Counted from the stretch's first letter, positions 1-8,801 are shown. The stretch is 33,004 nucleotides of DNA from an uncultured Flavobacteriaceae bacterium (GCA_913020075.1 CAJWAE010000015.1:1-33004); one strand, 5' to 3'. Translations and numbers: made by a program. Notes: generated by a model from the sequence alone, not told the origin.

Positions 1-551
1 TCAATCTGTTTTCCGTTTAGATCTACAGTAGCAATAATATTATCTACACCTTTACCAGCTGCATACATCAAAGCTTCCCAATTTTGACCCTCCTGAAGCT
101 CACCATCTCCCATTAAAACATAAACTGTTTTTGAATCATTATTTAACTTTTTAGTTAAAGCAGCTCCGATGGCAACAGATAGTCCCTGACCAAGTGATCC
201 AGAGGCAATTCTTATTCCTTCAAGCCCATCATGGGTTGTTGGATGCCCTTGTAATCTAGAATTAATTAATCTAAAAGTATTTAATTCTTTAACTGAAAAA
301 AAACCTCTTCTAGCCAAAACACTATAAAAAACAGGTGATATGTGTCCATTCGAAAGAAAAAAAAGATCTTCATCTTTTCCGTCCATATTAAAAGGAAGTT
401 TAAAGCGCATGGTATTAAAGTAAAGTGATACAAAAAATTCTGCACATCCTAGAGAGCCTCCAGGATGTCCTGAATTAACTTTATGAACCATCCTAAGTAT
501 ATCACGACGTATTTGAAAAGTCGTTTTTTCAAGAGATTTAATATCTAACAT
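1..551 (-). CDS. Transketolase, N-terminal subunit (partial, cut by left edge)
   Basis: This frame opens at an ATG at 551 and runs 183 codons without a stop to the edge of the window. The protein is the thiamine-diphosphate-binding half of transketolase, which moves two-carbon ketol units between sugar phosphates in the non-oxidative pentose phosphate pathway. Visible marks are the early NSGHPGGSLG segment, SNGHISP, and the ThDP/metal motif that starts GDGELQEGQNWEA and ends at the Asn of DLNGKQ. The short N-terminus, beginning about 23 residues before the GHPGG segment, resembles the split transketolase of many bacteria, in which a second gene carries the C-terminal half. That second gene would lie outside the window, so the split form is an inference. 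The gene is divergent from tgt and has a good Bacteroidota-type promoter just upstream. Confidence 0.9.
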   Translation of the reverse strand, partial: MLDIKSLEKTTFQIRRDILRMVHKVNSGHPGGSLGCAEFFVSLYFNTMRFKLPFNMDGKDEDLFFLSNGHISPVFYSVLARRGFFSVKELNTFRLINSRLQGHPTTHDGLEGIRIASGSLGQGLSVAIGAALTKKLNNDSKTVYVLMGDGELQEGQNWEALMYAAGKGVDNIIATVDLNGKQI

Positions 552-572
552 TTTCTTTTTACCTTAATTTTT

Positions 573-603
573 CAAAAGTAATTCTTGTAGTATAATTATC
601 AAA
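573..603 (-). promoter_or_regulatory. Bacteroidota-type promoter of the transketolase gene
   Basis: Read on the minus strand, TTTG (603-600) is followed after exactly 19 bases by TACTTTTG (580-573). This matches the Bacteroidota -33 TTTG and -7 TAnnTTTG pair at their usual spacing. It predicts a start about 15 to 20 bases before the ATG at 551. It is the only promoter in this window with both boxes perfect. No equally good match is visible for tgt on the other strand of the same 146-bp gap. Confidence 0.6.
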
Positions 604-697
604 GACGAAAGATTAAATTTTACCCCCAAGTTTAAGGAAGTAATTAACAATCTAATCACAATACAGATTCTACCGTAGAATACTATCTTAGCAAACT

Positions 698-1828
698 ATG
701 AAATTCAATCTTTTAGCGAACGATCTTACAACAAACGCAAGAGCAGCTTCCCTTTCTACCGATCATGGTACTATAGAAACTCCAATCTTTATGCCCGTAG
801 GAACTTCAGCTACCGTAAAAGGTGTTCATCAAAGAGAACTTAAAAAAGACATTAAACCTGATGTCATTTTAGGAAACACTTATCATTTGTATTTACGCCC
901 TGGTATAGAGATAATGGAACAAGCTAAAGGGATACACAATTTTATGGGCTGGCAGAAGCCAATTTTAACTGATTCAGGAGGCTATCAGGTTTATTCTTTA
1001 TCTGCCAACAGAAAAATAAAAGAAGAGGGTGTAAAATTCAAATCACATATTGATGGTTCATATCATATATTTACTCCTGAGCGTGCTATTGAAATTCAAC
1101 GTTCAATAGGAGCTGATATTATCATGGCTTTTGATGAGTGCACTCCTTATCCTTGTGATTATCTATATGCAAGAACTTCAATGGAGCGAACTCATAGATG
1201 GTTAAGACGTTGTATTGAAGCAAATAATAAACTACCAATGTTATATGGATTTAATCAAACCTTATTTCCTATTGTTCAGGGAAGTACATATTCAGATTTA
1301 AGAAAAGAATCTGCTCATTTTGTAGCTGAACAAAATTTATGTGGAAACGCTATAGGAGGACTTTCTGTTGGCGAACCTGCAGAACAAATGTATGCAATGA
1401 CTGATGAAGTATGTTCGGTACTTCCAAAAGATAAACCACGTTATCTTATGGGAGTTGGAACTCCAATAAACCTTTTAGAAAATATTGCACTAGGTGTAGA
1501 TATGTTTGATTGTGTTCTCCCGTCTAGAAACGCTAGAAATGGAATGCTTTTTACAGCTGAAGGAACTATAAACATTAAAAACAAAAAATGGGAGAATGAT
1601 TTTTCTGTTATCGACTCAAATGGATATTGTTTTGCTGATCTTGATTACAGTAAAGCTTATTTACGCCATCTTTTTACTGTGAATGAAATGCTAGGTAAGC
1701 AAATAGCAACTATTCATAATTTGAGTTTTTATCTTTGGTTGGTTCGTGAGGCCAGAAAACATATCTTAGCTGGAAGCTTTGGCCCTTGGAAAACAAAAAT
1801 GGTGCGTCAAATGGAACCTAGATTGTAA
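698..1828 (+). CDS. tgt: Queuine/preQ1 tRNA-ribosyltransferase (TGT)
   Basis: The product exchanges guanine for the queuosine precursor preQ1 at the wobble position (34) of tRNAs with GUN anticodons. The 376 residues are of family length. They show LTDSGGYQVYS with the catalytic Asp92, the substrate-pocket GGLSVGE at about 221-226, and MFDCVLPSRNARNG with the nucleophile Asp271. The C-terminal zinc site is degraded: where typical bacterial enzymes carry C-x-C-x2-C this one has Gly309, Cys311 and Asp314, and only the His (His340) and one Cys remain. From memory, other flavobacterial enzymes also lack these cysteines, so this is probably a lineage trait and not damage. The permease gene starts one base after the stop codon, which suggests co-transcription. 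Confidence 0.96.
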   Translation: MKFNLLANDLTTNARAASLSTDHGTIETPIFMPVGTSATVKGVHQRELKKDIKPDVILGNTYHLYLRPGIEIMEQAKGIHNFMGWQKPILTDSGGYQVYSLSANRKIKEEGVKFKSHIDGSYHIFTPERAIEIQRSIGADIIMAFDECTPYPCDYLYARTSMERTHRWLRRCIEANNKLPMLYGFNQTLFPIVQGSTYSDLRKESAHFVAEQNLCGNAIGGLSVGEPAEQMYAMTDEVCSVLPKDKPRYLMGVGTPINLLENIALGVDMFDCVLPSRNARNGMLFTAEGTINIKNKKWENDFSVIDSNGYCFADLDYSKAYLRHLFTVNEMLGKQIATIHNLSFYLWLVREARKHILAGSFGPWKTKMVRQMEPRL

Positions 1829-1829
1829 T

Positions 1830-2903
1830 ATGAAGTTGATTGATTTGTATATCATAAAGCGCTACATAGGAACCTTTATGGTAATGATTCTATTGTTTAT
1901 TCCAATTGGAATAATGGTTGATATTGCAGAAAAAATAGATAAATTTAAAGAAAAAGAAGTTCCTTTAAAAGCAATTACGGAATATTACATTGACTTTACT
2001 TGGTATTTTGCTAGTCTTCTTTTTCCTATGTTCATGTTTTTGTCTGTTATTTGGTTTACTTCCAAACTTGCTAATAACACAGAGGTTATTGCTATTTTAA
2101 GTTCAGGAATATCTTTCTTTCGTTATTTAAAGCCATTTTTAATAGCCGCTACTATTATTGCATTTTTTGCATTTTTTACTGGTATGTTTATTGTTCCCAA
2201 ATCAAATCAAGGATTTAATGATTTTAGATATAAATATCTGGTTAAAAAAGAAGCTCGAAACACGAATCAGGTTTTTCAGCAAATTAATGATAATGAGTTT
2301 ATTTATGTTAATAGTTATGATCCTATCAGAAAACGTGGAACAAACTTTACTTTGGAAAACTTTCAAGGAAATTCATTAAAGTTTAAAATAAAATCTAATC
2401 GTATTCGATGGATTGTTAAGGATAGTGTCTTTCGTTTATTTAATTACAGTAAAAGGACTTTTAAAGGTGATCAAGAGTTTCATGAAACTATTTCTCGTAA
2501 GGATACGCTTTTTGATTTTGAAATTGATGATTTAGCTCCAGTAAATTACATTGCTGAAACCTTAACTTATACTGAATTAAATGATTTTATTGATGATGAA
2601 CGTGAGCGAGGATCTAATCTTATTAATAGTCACTTATTAGTCCGTCACAAAAGATGGAGTATTCCTATTTCAGCATTTATTTTAACCTTAATTGGAGTTG
2701 CTGTTTCCTCATTTAAAAGACGCGGAGGAATGGGTGTTAATCTTGCTTTAGGAATTACACTAGGTTTCCTTTTTATTTTCTTTGATAAAATTTTTGGTGT
2801 GCTAGTTAGCAAATCTACTTTTCCTCCATTTTTAGCAGCATGGCTTCCACTGCTTATTTTTGGTATTTTAGCATTCTTTTTACTTCGCCATGCAAAACGT
2901 TAG
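1830..2903 (+). CDS. LptF/LptG-family permease (YjgP/YjgQ), lipopolysaccharide export
   Basis: This is an inner-membrane subunit of the type that forms the LptB2FG transporter, which pulls lipopolysaccharide from the inner membrane and feeds it to the periplasmic bridge. The frame is open further upstream, into tgt, but the ATG at 1830 gives the expected N-terminus (MKLIDLYIIKRYIG) and a 357-residue protein. Transmembrane segments are visible near the start, at about residues 45-70 and 95-125, and again over the last 80 residues. The middle 140 residues or so are soluble and would form the periplasmic jelly-roll domain. Whether it acts as LptF or LptG cannot be settled from the sequence alone, and the partner permease is not in the window. 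The 3' end overlaps the next gene by 14 bases. Confidence 0.88.
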   Translation: MKLIDLYIIKRYIGTFMVMILLFIPIGIMVDIAEKIDKFKEKEVPLKAITEYYIDFTWYFASLLFPMFMFLSVIWFTSKLANNTEVIAILSSGISFFRYLKPFLIAATIIAFFAFFTGMFIVPKSNQGFNDFRYKYLVKKEARNTNQVFQQINDNEFIYVNSYDPIRKRGTNFTLENFQGNSLKFKIKSNRIRWIVKDSVFRLFNYSKRTFKGDQEFHETISRKDTLFDFEIDDLAPVNYIAETLTYTELNDFIDDERERGSNLINSHLLVRHKRWSIPISAFILTLIGVAVSSFKRRGGMGVNLALGITLGFLFIFFDKIFGVLVSKSTFPPFLAAWLPLLIFGILAFFLLRHAKR

Positions 2904-3792
2904 AACTAAAAGCCTTTATCTCTATCATTTAATGGTAGTAATTTTTGGATTTTCCTCTGTTTTAGGAGCACTCATTTCATTAGATGCAATCCCTTTAGTT
3001 ATATATAGGATGGGATTAGCTTCATTAGGTCTTGGTGTTTATTTTTTATTTTTTAAACCTTCAAACTTTAGACTTTCTAAAGATATGTGGGGTAAAGTAT
3101 TTCTTGGGGGAATTATTATTGGAATTCATTGGGTAACTTTTTTTCATGCTATTAAACTTGCAGGTGTTTCTCTAGCATTAAGTATGATGTCGACAGGTGC
3201 TTTTATTACAGCTATATTAGAACCTTTATTAATTAAAAGAAAAATTCTTTGGTATGAAATTTTATTTGGAAGCTTAACAGCTTTTGGTGTTTTTTTGATA
3301 TTTCAGGCTGAGTATCAACATTTATATGGTATTTTATTAGCTTTATTTTCCGCATTCCTTTCCTCTATTTTTACTATTCTTAATGGACAAATGGTGAAAA
3401 AGGCATTACCGATTACTTTATCTTTTTATGAATTAGTTGTTGGAACGTTTATCGGACTACTTTTTGTTACAATAAACAATGATTTTTCATTAAATTCATT
3501 TGAACTTAAATCATGGGATTGGTTATGGATACTTATTCTTGCATGGATTTGTACCTCATATGCCTTCAATATATCGATTAAGGTTATGAAACATTTGTCA
3601 CCATTTACACTAATGATGATTATTAACTTAGAACCAATTTATGGGATCATACTTTCACTTGCAATTTGGAATCAAAAAGAATATATGAGTGTCAATTTTT
3701 ATTTTGGATTTACCATTGTTTTAGGTTCTATTTTAATGAATGGAATATATAAACATCGGAAAGAAGCAAAAATAAATAGTAGTGAACTCTAA
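2890..3792 (+). CDS. EamA-family (DMT superfamily) transporter
   Basis: The 300-residue protein is almost entirely hydrophobic, with about ten transmembrane helices in two halves. This is the layout of the drug/metabolite transporter superfamily with two EamA repeats. Small-residue-rich helices such as GVSLALSMMSTGAFITA and the late LEPIYGIILSLAIW motif are typical of the repeat ends. The substrate cannot be read from the sequence; relatives export amino acids, nucleobases or other metabolites. The start at 2890 lies inside the end of the permease gene, and a second ATG 14 codons in is a possible alternative. Tight packing with tgt, the permease and accA suggests one transcription unit. Confidence 0.85.
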   Translation: MQNVRTKSLYLYHLMVVIFGFSSVLGALISLDAIPLVIYRMGLASLGLGVYFLFFKPSNFRLSKDMWGKVFLGGIIIGIHWVTFFHAIKLAGVSLALSMMSTGAFITAILEPLLIKRKILWYEILFGSLTAFGVFLIFQAEYQHLYGILLALFSAFLSSIFTILNGQMVKKALPITLSFYELVVGTFIGLLFVTINNDFSLNSFELKSWDWLWILILAWICTSYAFNISIKVMKHLSPFTLMMIINLEPIYGIILSLAIWNQKEYMSVNFYFGFTIVLGSILMNGIYKHRKEAKINSSEL

Positions 3793-3800
3793 AGAATTTT

Positions 3801-3808
3801 TACTTTTG
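3801..3808 (+). promoter_or_regulatory. Possible -7 promoter box upstream of accA
   Basis: TACTTTTG fits the Bacteroidota TAnnTTTG box and ends 16 bases before the accA start. No TTTG is present at the expected -33 distance, so this could be a chance match in AT-rich DNA or a weak internal promoter within the tgt-to-accA run. Confidence 0.3.
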
Positions 3809-3824
3809 TTTTGAAATTTAATCT

Positions 3825-4778
3825 ATGGAATATTTAGAGTTTGAATTACCTATTAAAGAATTACATGATCAACTTGATAAGTGTAAGCTAATTGGTTCAG
3901 AAAGTAATATAGATGTTACTGAAACCTGTGCTCAAATTGAAAAAAAATTAAATGCAACTAAAAAAGATATTTATAATAATCTATCTGCTTGGCAACGTGT
4001 TCAATTGTCACGTCATCCATCACGACCTTTTACATTAGATTATATAAAGGCTCTCTGTGGTGACACTTTTCTTGAGTTACATGGTGATCGTAATGTTTTA
4101 GATGATAAAGCTATGATTGGTGGACTAGGAAAAATTGAAGATCAATCATTCATGTTTATTGGCACTCAAAAAGGATATAACACAAAAACACGTCAATATC
4201 GAAATTTCGGTATGGCTAATCCAGAGGGATACCGAAAAGCTCTTCGTCTAATGAAATCTGCAGATAAATTTGGAATTCCAATAATTACATTTGTTGATAC
4301 TCCTGGAGCTTTTCCTGGTTTAGAAGCTGAAGAAAGAGGTCAAGGAGAAGCAATAGCTAGAAATATTTTTGAAATGATGTCTATCTCAGTACCTATTATT
4401 GTTGTCATTATTGGAGAAGGTGCTTCCGGAGGAGCTTTAGGGATTGGAGTTGGAGATAAAATATTTATGTTAGAGAATACCTGGTATTCAGTTATTTCAC
4501 CAGAATCATGTTCTTCAATCTTATGGAGAAGTTGGGAACATAAAGAAGCAGCAGCGGAGGCTCTTAAATTAACTTCAAAAGATATGCTCAAGCTTGGATT
4601 AATTGATAAAATAATCAAAGAACCTATTGGCGGTGCTCATTTTAACAGAGATCAAACATATGATTCTGTAAGAAAAGAACTTATTTTTACCTATAAAAAA
4701 TTAAATAAATTAGATTCTTCTGAACTTATATTTTCTAGAAGAGAAAAATTCATTAAAATGGGTGATTTTTTAGAATAA
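3825..4778 (+). CDS. accA: Acetyl-CoA carboxylase carboxyltransferase subunit alpha
   Basis: AccA with AccD forms the carboxyltransferase that moves the carboxyl group from biotin-BCCP to acetyl-CoA, giving malonyl-CoA for fatty-acid synthesis in the cytoplasm. The 317-residue length is normal for the family. Family marks are the N-terminal coiled segment, [22 protein letters not shown], the crotonase-fold stretch [18 protein letters not shown], and [15 protein letters not shown], which lines the CoA site. The C-terminal region [17 protein letters not shown] is also typical. The gene follows the EamA transporter by 32 bases and is followed by a 115-bp gap before dnaB. Confidence 0.96.
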   Translation: MEYLEFELPIKELHDQLDKCKLIGSESNIDVTETCAQIEKKLNATKKDIYNNLSAWQRVQLSRHPSRPFTLDYIKALCGDTFLELHGDRNVLDDKAMIGGLGKIEDQSFMFIGTQKGYNTKTRQYRNFGMANPEGYRKALRLMKSADKFGIPIITFVDTPGAFPGLEAEERGQGEAIARNIFEMMSISVPIIVVIIGEGASGGALGIGVGDKIFMLENTWYSVISPESCSSILWRSWEHKEAAAEALKLTSKDMLKLGLIDKIIKEPIGGAHFNRDQTYDSVRKELIFTYKKLNKLDSSELIFSRREKFIKMGDFLE

Positions 4779-4893
4779 TTTTATGCTTGTTAACAATTAT
4801 TAAAACTTATAAACATTTATTTCTTTATATGTAGCTTAAATTCTATTAGCATATTACTTGTTCTTTTTTTTTAAAAGTATGTAATTTGATATT

Positions 4894-6414
4894 ATGGAAG
4901 AAAAAACATCTATTGGATTAAAAAACGTAAAATCTCCATCAGTAATAAATCTAAAACAAGGAAAAATACCTCCTCAAGCTCTAGATTTAGAAGAAGCCGT
5001 TTTAGGAGCAATGTTAATTGATAAAAAGGGTGTAGATGAAGTAATTGATATTCTTCAGCCTGATGCTTTTTATAAAACTTCACATCAATATATTTTTGAG
5101 GTTATTTTTCAGCTTTTTCAAGATTCACAGCCAATTGATTTACTTACTGTATCTGCAGAACTTCGTAAAAAAGGAAAGTTAGAGGCTGTAGGAGGAGAAT
5201 TTTATTTAGTTCAACTTTCTCAAAGGGTAGCTTCTTCTGCTCATATTGAATTTCATGCTAGAATTGTTTTACAGAAATTTATTCAAAGAAGCTTGATTAA
5301 AATATCAAGTGAAATAATTGAAAGCGCATATAAAGATTCAACTGATGTTTTTGATTTACTTGATGAAGCAGAATCAAAACTTTATGATGTAACCCAAGGA
5401 AACATTAAGAAGTCTTCTGAAACAGCACAAAATTTAGTATTAGAAGCTAAAAAAAGAATTGAAGAAATTTCTAAACGTGATGGATTAAGTGGTGTAAGTA
5501 CTGGTTTTGAAAAGCTAGATAAACTTACATCAGGATGGCAACCTAGTGATTTAATCATTATTGCTGCTAGACCTGGTATGGGAAAAACAGCTTTGACTTT
5601 ATCTATGGCTAGAAATATTGCAGTAACTAAGAAAATTCCAGTAGCATTTTTTTCTTTAGAAATGTCTTCTGTCCAGTTGATAACTCGTTTGATTTCTTCT
5701 GAAACAGGACTATCCTCTGAAAAATTACGTACTGGAAAGTTAGAAGATCATGAGTGGCAACAGTTGAATGTTAAAGTAACAGATCTTGAAAAGGCTCCTC
5801 TGTTTATAGATGATTCTCCTTCACTTTCTATTTTTGATTTACGTGCTAAAGCTCGCAGACTATCTTCTCAACATGGAATTAAACTTTTAGTGGTAGACTA
5901 CCTTCAATTAATGACAGCTACAACTAATAATAAAAGCGGAAACCGTGAGCAAGAAATATCTACTATTTCACGAAATTTAAAAGCACTAGCAAAAGAATTG
6001 AATATTCCTGTAATTGCTCTTTCACAGTTATCACGTGCTGTAGAAACTAGAGGAGGAACAAAACGACCTATGCTTTCTGATTTAAGAGAATCGGGAGCAA
6101 TTGAGCAAGATGCAGATATTGTTTCTTTTATTTATCGGCCTGAATATTATAATATTGACGAATGGGATGACGATGAACGAACACCTTCTGAGGGACAAGC
6201 TGAATTTATTGTAGCTAAACATAGAAATGGTGGCTTGGATAATATACGTTTAAAGTTTATTGGACATTTAGGTAAATTCGAAGATTTAGACAGCTTTGAT
6301 TCACCTTTTGAGTTTCAATCAAAAATGAATCCAAATGATATACCAACTAATAGTCTTCCTAATCCTGAAGATGTATTTGGTTCTTCAGAAGCGGATAATG
6401 ATTCCCCTTTCTGA
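4894..6414 (+). CDS. dnaB: Replicative DNA helicase DnaB
   Basis: The product is the hexameric helicase that unwinds DNA ahead of the replication fork. The protein has 506 residues. An N-terminal primase-binding domain (about 25-130, starting at PPQALDLEEAVLGAML) is joined by a linker to the RecA-like ATPase domain. That domain carries Walker A ARPGMGKT at 225-232, a Walker B region at LLVVDYLQLM, and the arginine-rich SDLRESGAIEQDADIV segment. The tail is acidic and low in complexity, as is common in Bacteroidota. The 115-bp gap before it holds only AT-rich sequence with no promoter I trust. Its stop codon directly abuts the end of a converging acetyltransferase pseudogene, with no spacer. 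Confidence 0.97.
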   Translation: MEEKTSIGLKNVKSPSVINLKQGKIPPQALDLEEAVLGAMLIDKKGVDEVIDILQPDAFYKTSHQYIFEVIFQLFQDSQPIDLLTVSAELRKKGKLEAVGGEFYLVQLSQRVASSAHIEFHARIVLQKFIQRSLIKISSEIIESAYKDSTDVFDLLDEAESKLYDVTQGNIKKSSETAQNLVLEAKKRIEEISKRDGLSGVSTGFEKLDKLTSGWQPSDLIIIAARPGMGKTALTLSMARNIAVTKKIPVAFFSLEMSSVQLITRLISSETGLSSEKLRTGKLEDHEWQQLNVKVTDLEKAPLFIDDSPSLSIFDLRAKARRLSSQHGIKLLVVDYLQLMTATTNNKSGNREQEISTISRNLKALAKELNIPVIALSQLSRAVETRGGTKRPMLSDLRESGAIEQDADIVSFIYRPEYYNIDEWDDDERTPSEGQAEFIVAKHRNGGLDNIRLKFIGHLGKFEDLDSFDSPFEFQSKMNPNDIPTNSLPNPEDVFGSSEADNDSPF

Positions 6415-6942
6415 TCATAATTCTAAAGACATTAAAATATCTGTTTGAGAATCAGTTCCAAGTTGAAAGACATGGTGATCAAATATTTTGAATCCCTTGT
6501 TTTGGTAAAACACTAATGCATTATAATTCATTTCCCATAAACCTAACCAAAGTCTTTTATATCTCTTTTGAATTCCTAATTGAATAGCTTTTTCAAATAA
6601 TTGACTACCATAACCCTTAGCTTAAAACTCTTTTAAAATATAAATACGATGTATTTCAAAAGCATTATTATTAAAAACTGATTCGGTTTGTGCATTGTTA
6701 AAATTTAATTTTAGATAACCAATACATTTATTTTTTAAATATGAAAAATAAAAATCAGAATCAGGATTTTTAAGTTCACTAAGAATTGTATTTTTTGACA
6801 TTCTTTCAGAAAGATATAAATCCATATTTTCAACGGTATTTTGATTTTTAAATGTTTCTTTAAATGTTCTAATAGATAAACTTAGTAAAGAATCTATATC
6901 GCTTAGCACTATCTTTTTTAGTATTATAACATCTGTTTTCAA
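6415..6942 (-). pseudogene. GNAT-family N-acetyltransferase interrupted by an in-frame stop
   Basis: Reading the minus strand from a TTG at 6942 gives 106 codons of a GNAT acetyltransferase up to a TAA at 6624-6622. The same frame continues for 68 more codons (AKGYGSQLFEKAIQLG and on to FYQNKGFKIF) and stops at 6417-6415. Joined across the stop, the protein is a complete GNAT of about 175 residues. The TAA falls at the Gln of the acetyl-CoA-binding Q/R-x-x-G-x-G/A motif (stop-AKGYG), so one C-to-T change of CAA would explain it. The truncated product would lack the cofactor site, so it is called a pseudogene; a sequencing error or strain variant is equally possible. The start is uncertain: the ATG overlapping the upstream stop (TAATG) is out of frame. 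It follows the HAD hydrolase gene by 13 bases. Confidence 0.75.
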
Positions 6943-6955
6943 AATCTCTTTTTCA

Positions 6956-7576
6956 TTATAATAATCCTTTTTCTTGAAGATTTTTTTTTAATTGATCGGG
7001 ATTTCTAAAATGAATGGTTTGAATATTTATATTTTGAGCTCCTTTAATATTTCGAGAGTTATCATCAATAAACAAAGAATTTTCAGCCTTGATTTGATAA
7101 CGATCTAAAGTTATTTTATAAATGTCTTCAAAGGGTTTTCGTGTTTTTTCAGTTCCTGAAACAACAATACCCTCAAACCAGTGTAAAAAAGGGAATTTTT
7201 TTAATGCTATATGAAAGGTTTCCGCACTCCAGTTCGTTAATGCAAAGACACGGTATTTAGGATTTTCAATTATCTTTTTTAAGATATCAACTGTTCCCTG
7301 AATTGAATCTCCTAGCATTTCGTCCCAGCGACCATAATACATTCTTATTAATTCCTCATGTTGCGGAAAAAGTTTTACCCGATCTTCTGTAGCTTTTTTA
7401 AGTGAATAACCTGCATCTTGATTTTCATTCCAATCCATTGTACAGATTTCATCAAAAAATAATTTCATCTTAATTCTATCACCTTTAAAGACTTTTAAAT
7501 ACACATATTCTGGATTCCAATCAATTAGTACTCCTCCTAAATCAAATATTATATGTTTAATAGCCTGTTTACTCAT
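6956..7576 (-). CDS. HAD-superfamily hydrolase, subfamily IA (phosphatase-like)
   Basis: The 206 residues carry all four HAD motifs. Motif I is FDLGGVLIDW with the nucleophile Asp12; here the usual second Asp is replaced by Gly, as is common in the YihX/haloacid-dehalogenase-like branch. Motif II is FALTNWSAE, motif III is the Lys of TRKPFEDIY, and motif IV is LFIDDNSRNIKGA. A small helical cap lies between motifs I and II. Relatives dephosphorylate sugar phosphates or dehalogenate small acids, and the substrate cannot be assigned from sequence. The ATG overlaps the prfB stop codon by one base (TAATG), which implies translational coupling. The acetyltransferase remnant follows 13 bases downstream. 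Confidence 0.88.
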   Translation of the reverse strand: MSKQAIKHIIFDLGGVLIDWNPEYVYLKVFKGDRIKMKLFFDEICTMDWNENQDAGYSLKKATEDRVKLFPQHEELIRMYYGRWDEMLGDSIQGTVDILKKIIENPKYRVFALTNWSAETFHIALKKFPFLHWFEGIVVSGTEKTRKPFEDIYKITLDRYQIKAENSLFIDDNSRNIKGAQNINIQTIHFRNPDQLKKNLQEKGLL

Positions 7577-8671
7577 TATTTTTCTTTTTGTCCCATTGTC
7601 ATTAAATAGGCTTTTAGCAAAGAATCAATTTGTCCATTCATAACAGAATCAACGTCAGTAACTTCATGCTGAGATCGTACATCTTTCACTAGTTTATAGG
7701 GATGCATAACGTAATTTCTAATTTGTGATCCCCACTCGATTTTCTTTTTTGCAGCTTCAATTTCATTTCTAGCTGCCATTTTTTTCTGTAACTCAATCTC
7801 ATATAACTGAGAACGAAGTAATTGCATTGCCTTATTTTTATTTTCTAACTGGGAACGAGTCTCTGAATTTTCAATAATTATTCCCGAGGGTTTATGCCTT
7901 AAACGTACTGCAGTTTCTACTTTATTAACGTTTTGTCCTCCTGCACCACTTGAACGCATTGTTTCCCAAGTATAATCTGCTGGGTTTACATCTATTTTAA
8001 TACTTTCATCTACAAGAGGATATACATATACAGATGCAAATGAAGTATGACGTTTTGCATTACTATCAAATGGAGAGATTCGAACCAAACGATGTACTCC
8101 ATTTTCTCCTTTTAACCATCCAAAAGCATACTCACCATTAATTTCAATAGTTACGGTTTTAATACCTGTAACATCCCCTGCTTGGTGATTTAATTCTCGA
8201 ATTTTATAACCTTGCTTCTCTGCCCACATGATATACATTCGCATTAACATTTGTGCCCAATCACAACTTTCGGTTCCTCCTGCACCAGCAGTAATTTGAA
8301 CTATTGAACTGAGGTCATCACCTTCATAAGAAAGCATATTTCGAAATTCAAGAGCTTCTAATAATAATAGTGTAGTGTTATGAAGTTCTTCAACTTCATC
8401 GGGGTTGGTCTCCCCACTTAGTTCAAACTCCTTAAGAATTTCAAGATCTTCAGTGTTTTGTTCGATGACGTTGTAATCCAAAATCCATTTTTTTGTTGTT
8501 CTAAGTTTTTTCATATGAACCTCTGCACTCTTCGCATCATCCCAAAAATCAGGAGCTAATGTTTCTTCTTCTTGGTTACGAATTTCGATCTCTTTAGAAT
8601 CTATGTCAAAGATATCGCCTTAATGAACCTACGCGTTCTGATAAGGACTTAAATTGTTCGTTGGAAGTCAT
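7576..8671 (-). CDS. prfB: Peptide chain release factor 2, expressed through a +1 programmed frameshift
   Basis: RF2 reads UAA and UGA and releases the finished peptide. The gene starts at an ATG at 8671-8669. Twenty-one codons later, ending in CTT, the zero frame meets TGA at 8608-8606. Skipping one base there opens a frame that runs to a TAA at 7578-7576, giving 364 residues in total, the usual RF2 length. The shifted frame continues DIDSKEIEIRNQEEETLAPD, which matches RF2 N-termini. The tripeptide anticodon SPF lies at 199-201 and the catalytic GGQ at 244-246. A start at the internal ATG at 8514 would remove 52 residues of the N-terminal domain, so the frameshifted form is preferred. The HAD gene overlaps the stop codon. 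Confidence 0.95.
8605..8620 (-). promoter_or_regulatory. RF2 autoregulatory +1 frameshift site
   Basis: The minus strand reads AGGCGATATCTTTGAC. The core TAT-CTT-TGA-C is identical to the well-known RF2 site: CTT is the slippery Leu codon, TGA is the stop decoded by RF2 itself, and the following C weakens termination. The AGG lies at the place of the internal Shine-Dalgarno element, though the next three bases (CGA) depart from the classical GGG. Low RF2 would favour the +1 shift and so raise RF2 synthesis. Confidence 0.93.
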
Positions 8672-8684
8672 TTGTTAATTTTAT

Positions 8685-8692
8685 CAAAAATA
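8685..8692 (-). promoter_or_regulatory. Possible -7 promoter box of prfB
   Basis: On the minus strand TATTTTTG fits TAnnTTTG and ends 13 bases before the prfB ATG, which predicts a very short leader. A TTGT lies 21 bases upstream as an imperfect -33 element. The 130-bp gap between prfB and the ABC-F gene holds no other feature I can support. Confidence 0.4.
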
Positions 8693-8801
8693 AGGAATTC
8701 AAAAAGGATTTACACAATTATATTATTCTGACTTTAAATCAGTTTTTTATGGGTATAGTGATTTTTGAATCCGTAATTTTATAAAAATTAAATGTAACAA
8801 T

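Noticed and set aside
2158-2379. Second open frame inside the LPS permease gene
   Set aside because: It is an out-of-frame shadow of the permease coding sequence with no start context or recognisable product.
4340-4618. Open frame of 92 codons on the minus strand inside accA
   Set aside because: It lies wholly antisense to a well-conserved gene and reads as low-complexity sequence with no recognisable motif. Similar frames opposite gldF, gldG, dnaN and miaA were dismissed for the same reason.
4779-4893. Promoter or RNA element in the gap before dnaB
   Set aside because: Only AT-rich sequence and a short TTGTTAACAA palindrome are visible. No TAnnTTTG box with correct spacing and no stable hairpin could be found.
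6930-6956. A second frameshift at the 5' end of the acetyltransferase remnant, because the ATG overlapping the HAD stop is out of frame
   Set aside because: The TTG at 6942 gives an N-terminus that fits the family without any frameshift, so a second lesion is not needed. It is mentioned only as a possibility.
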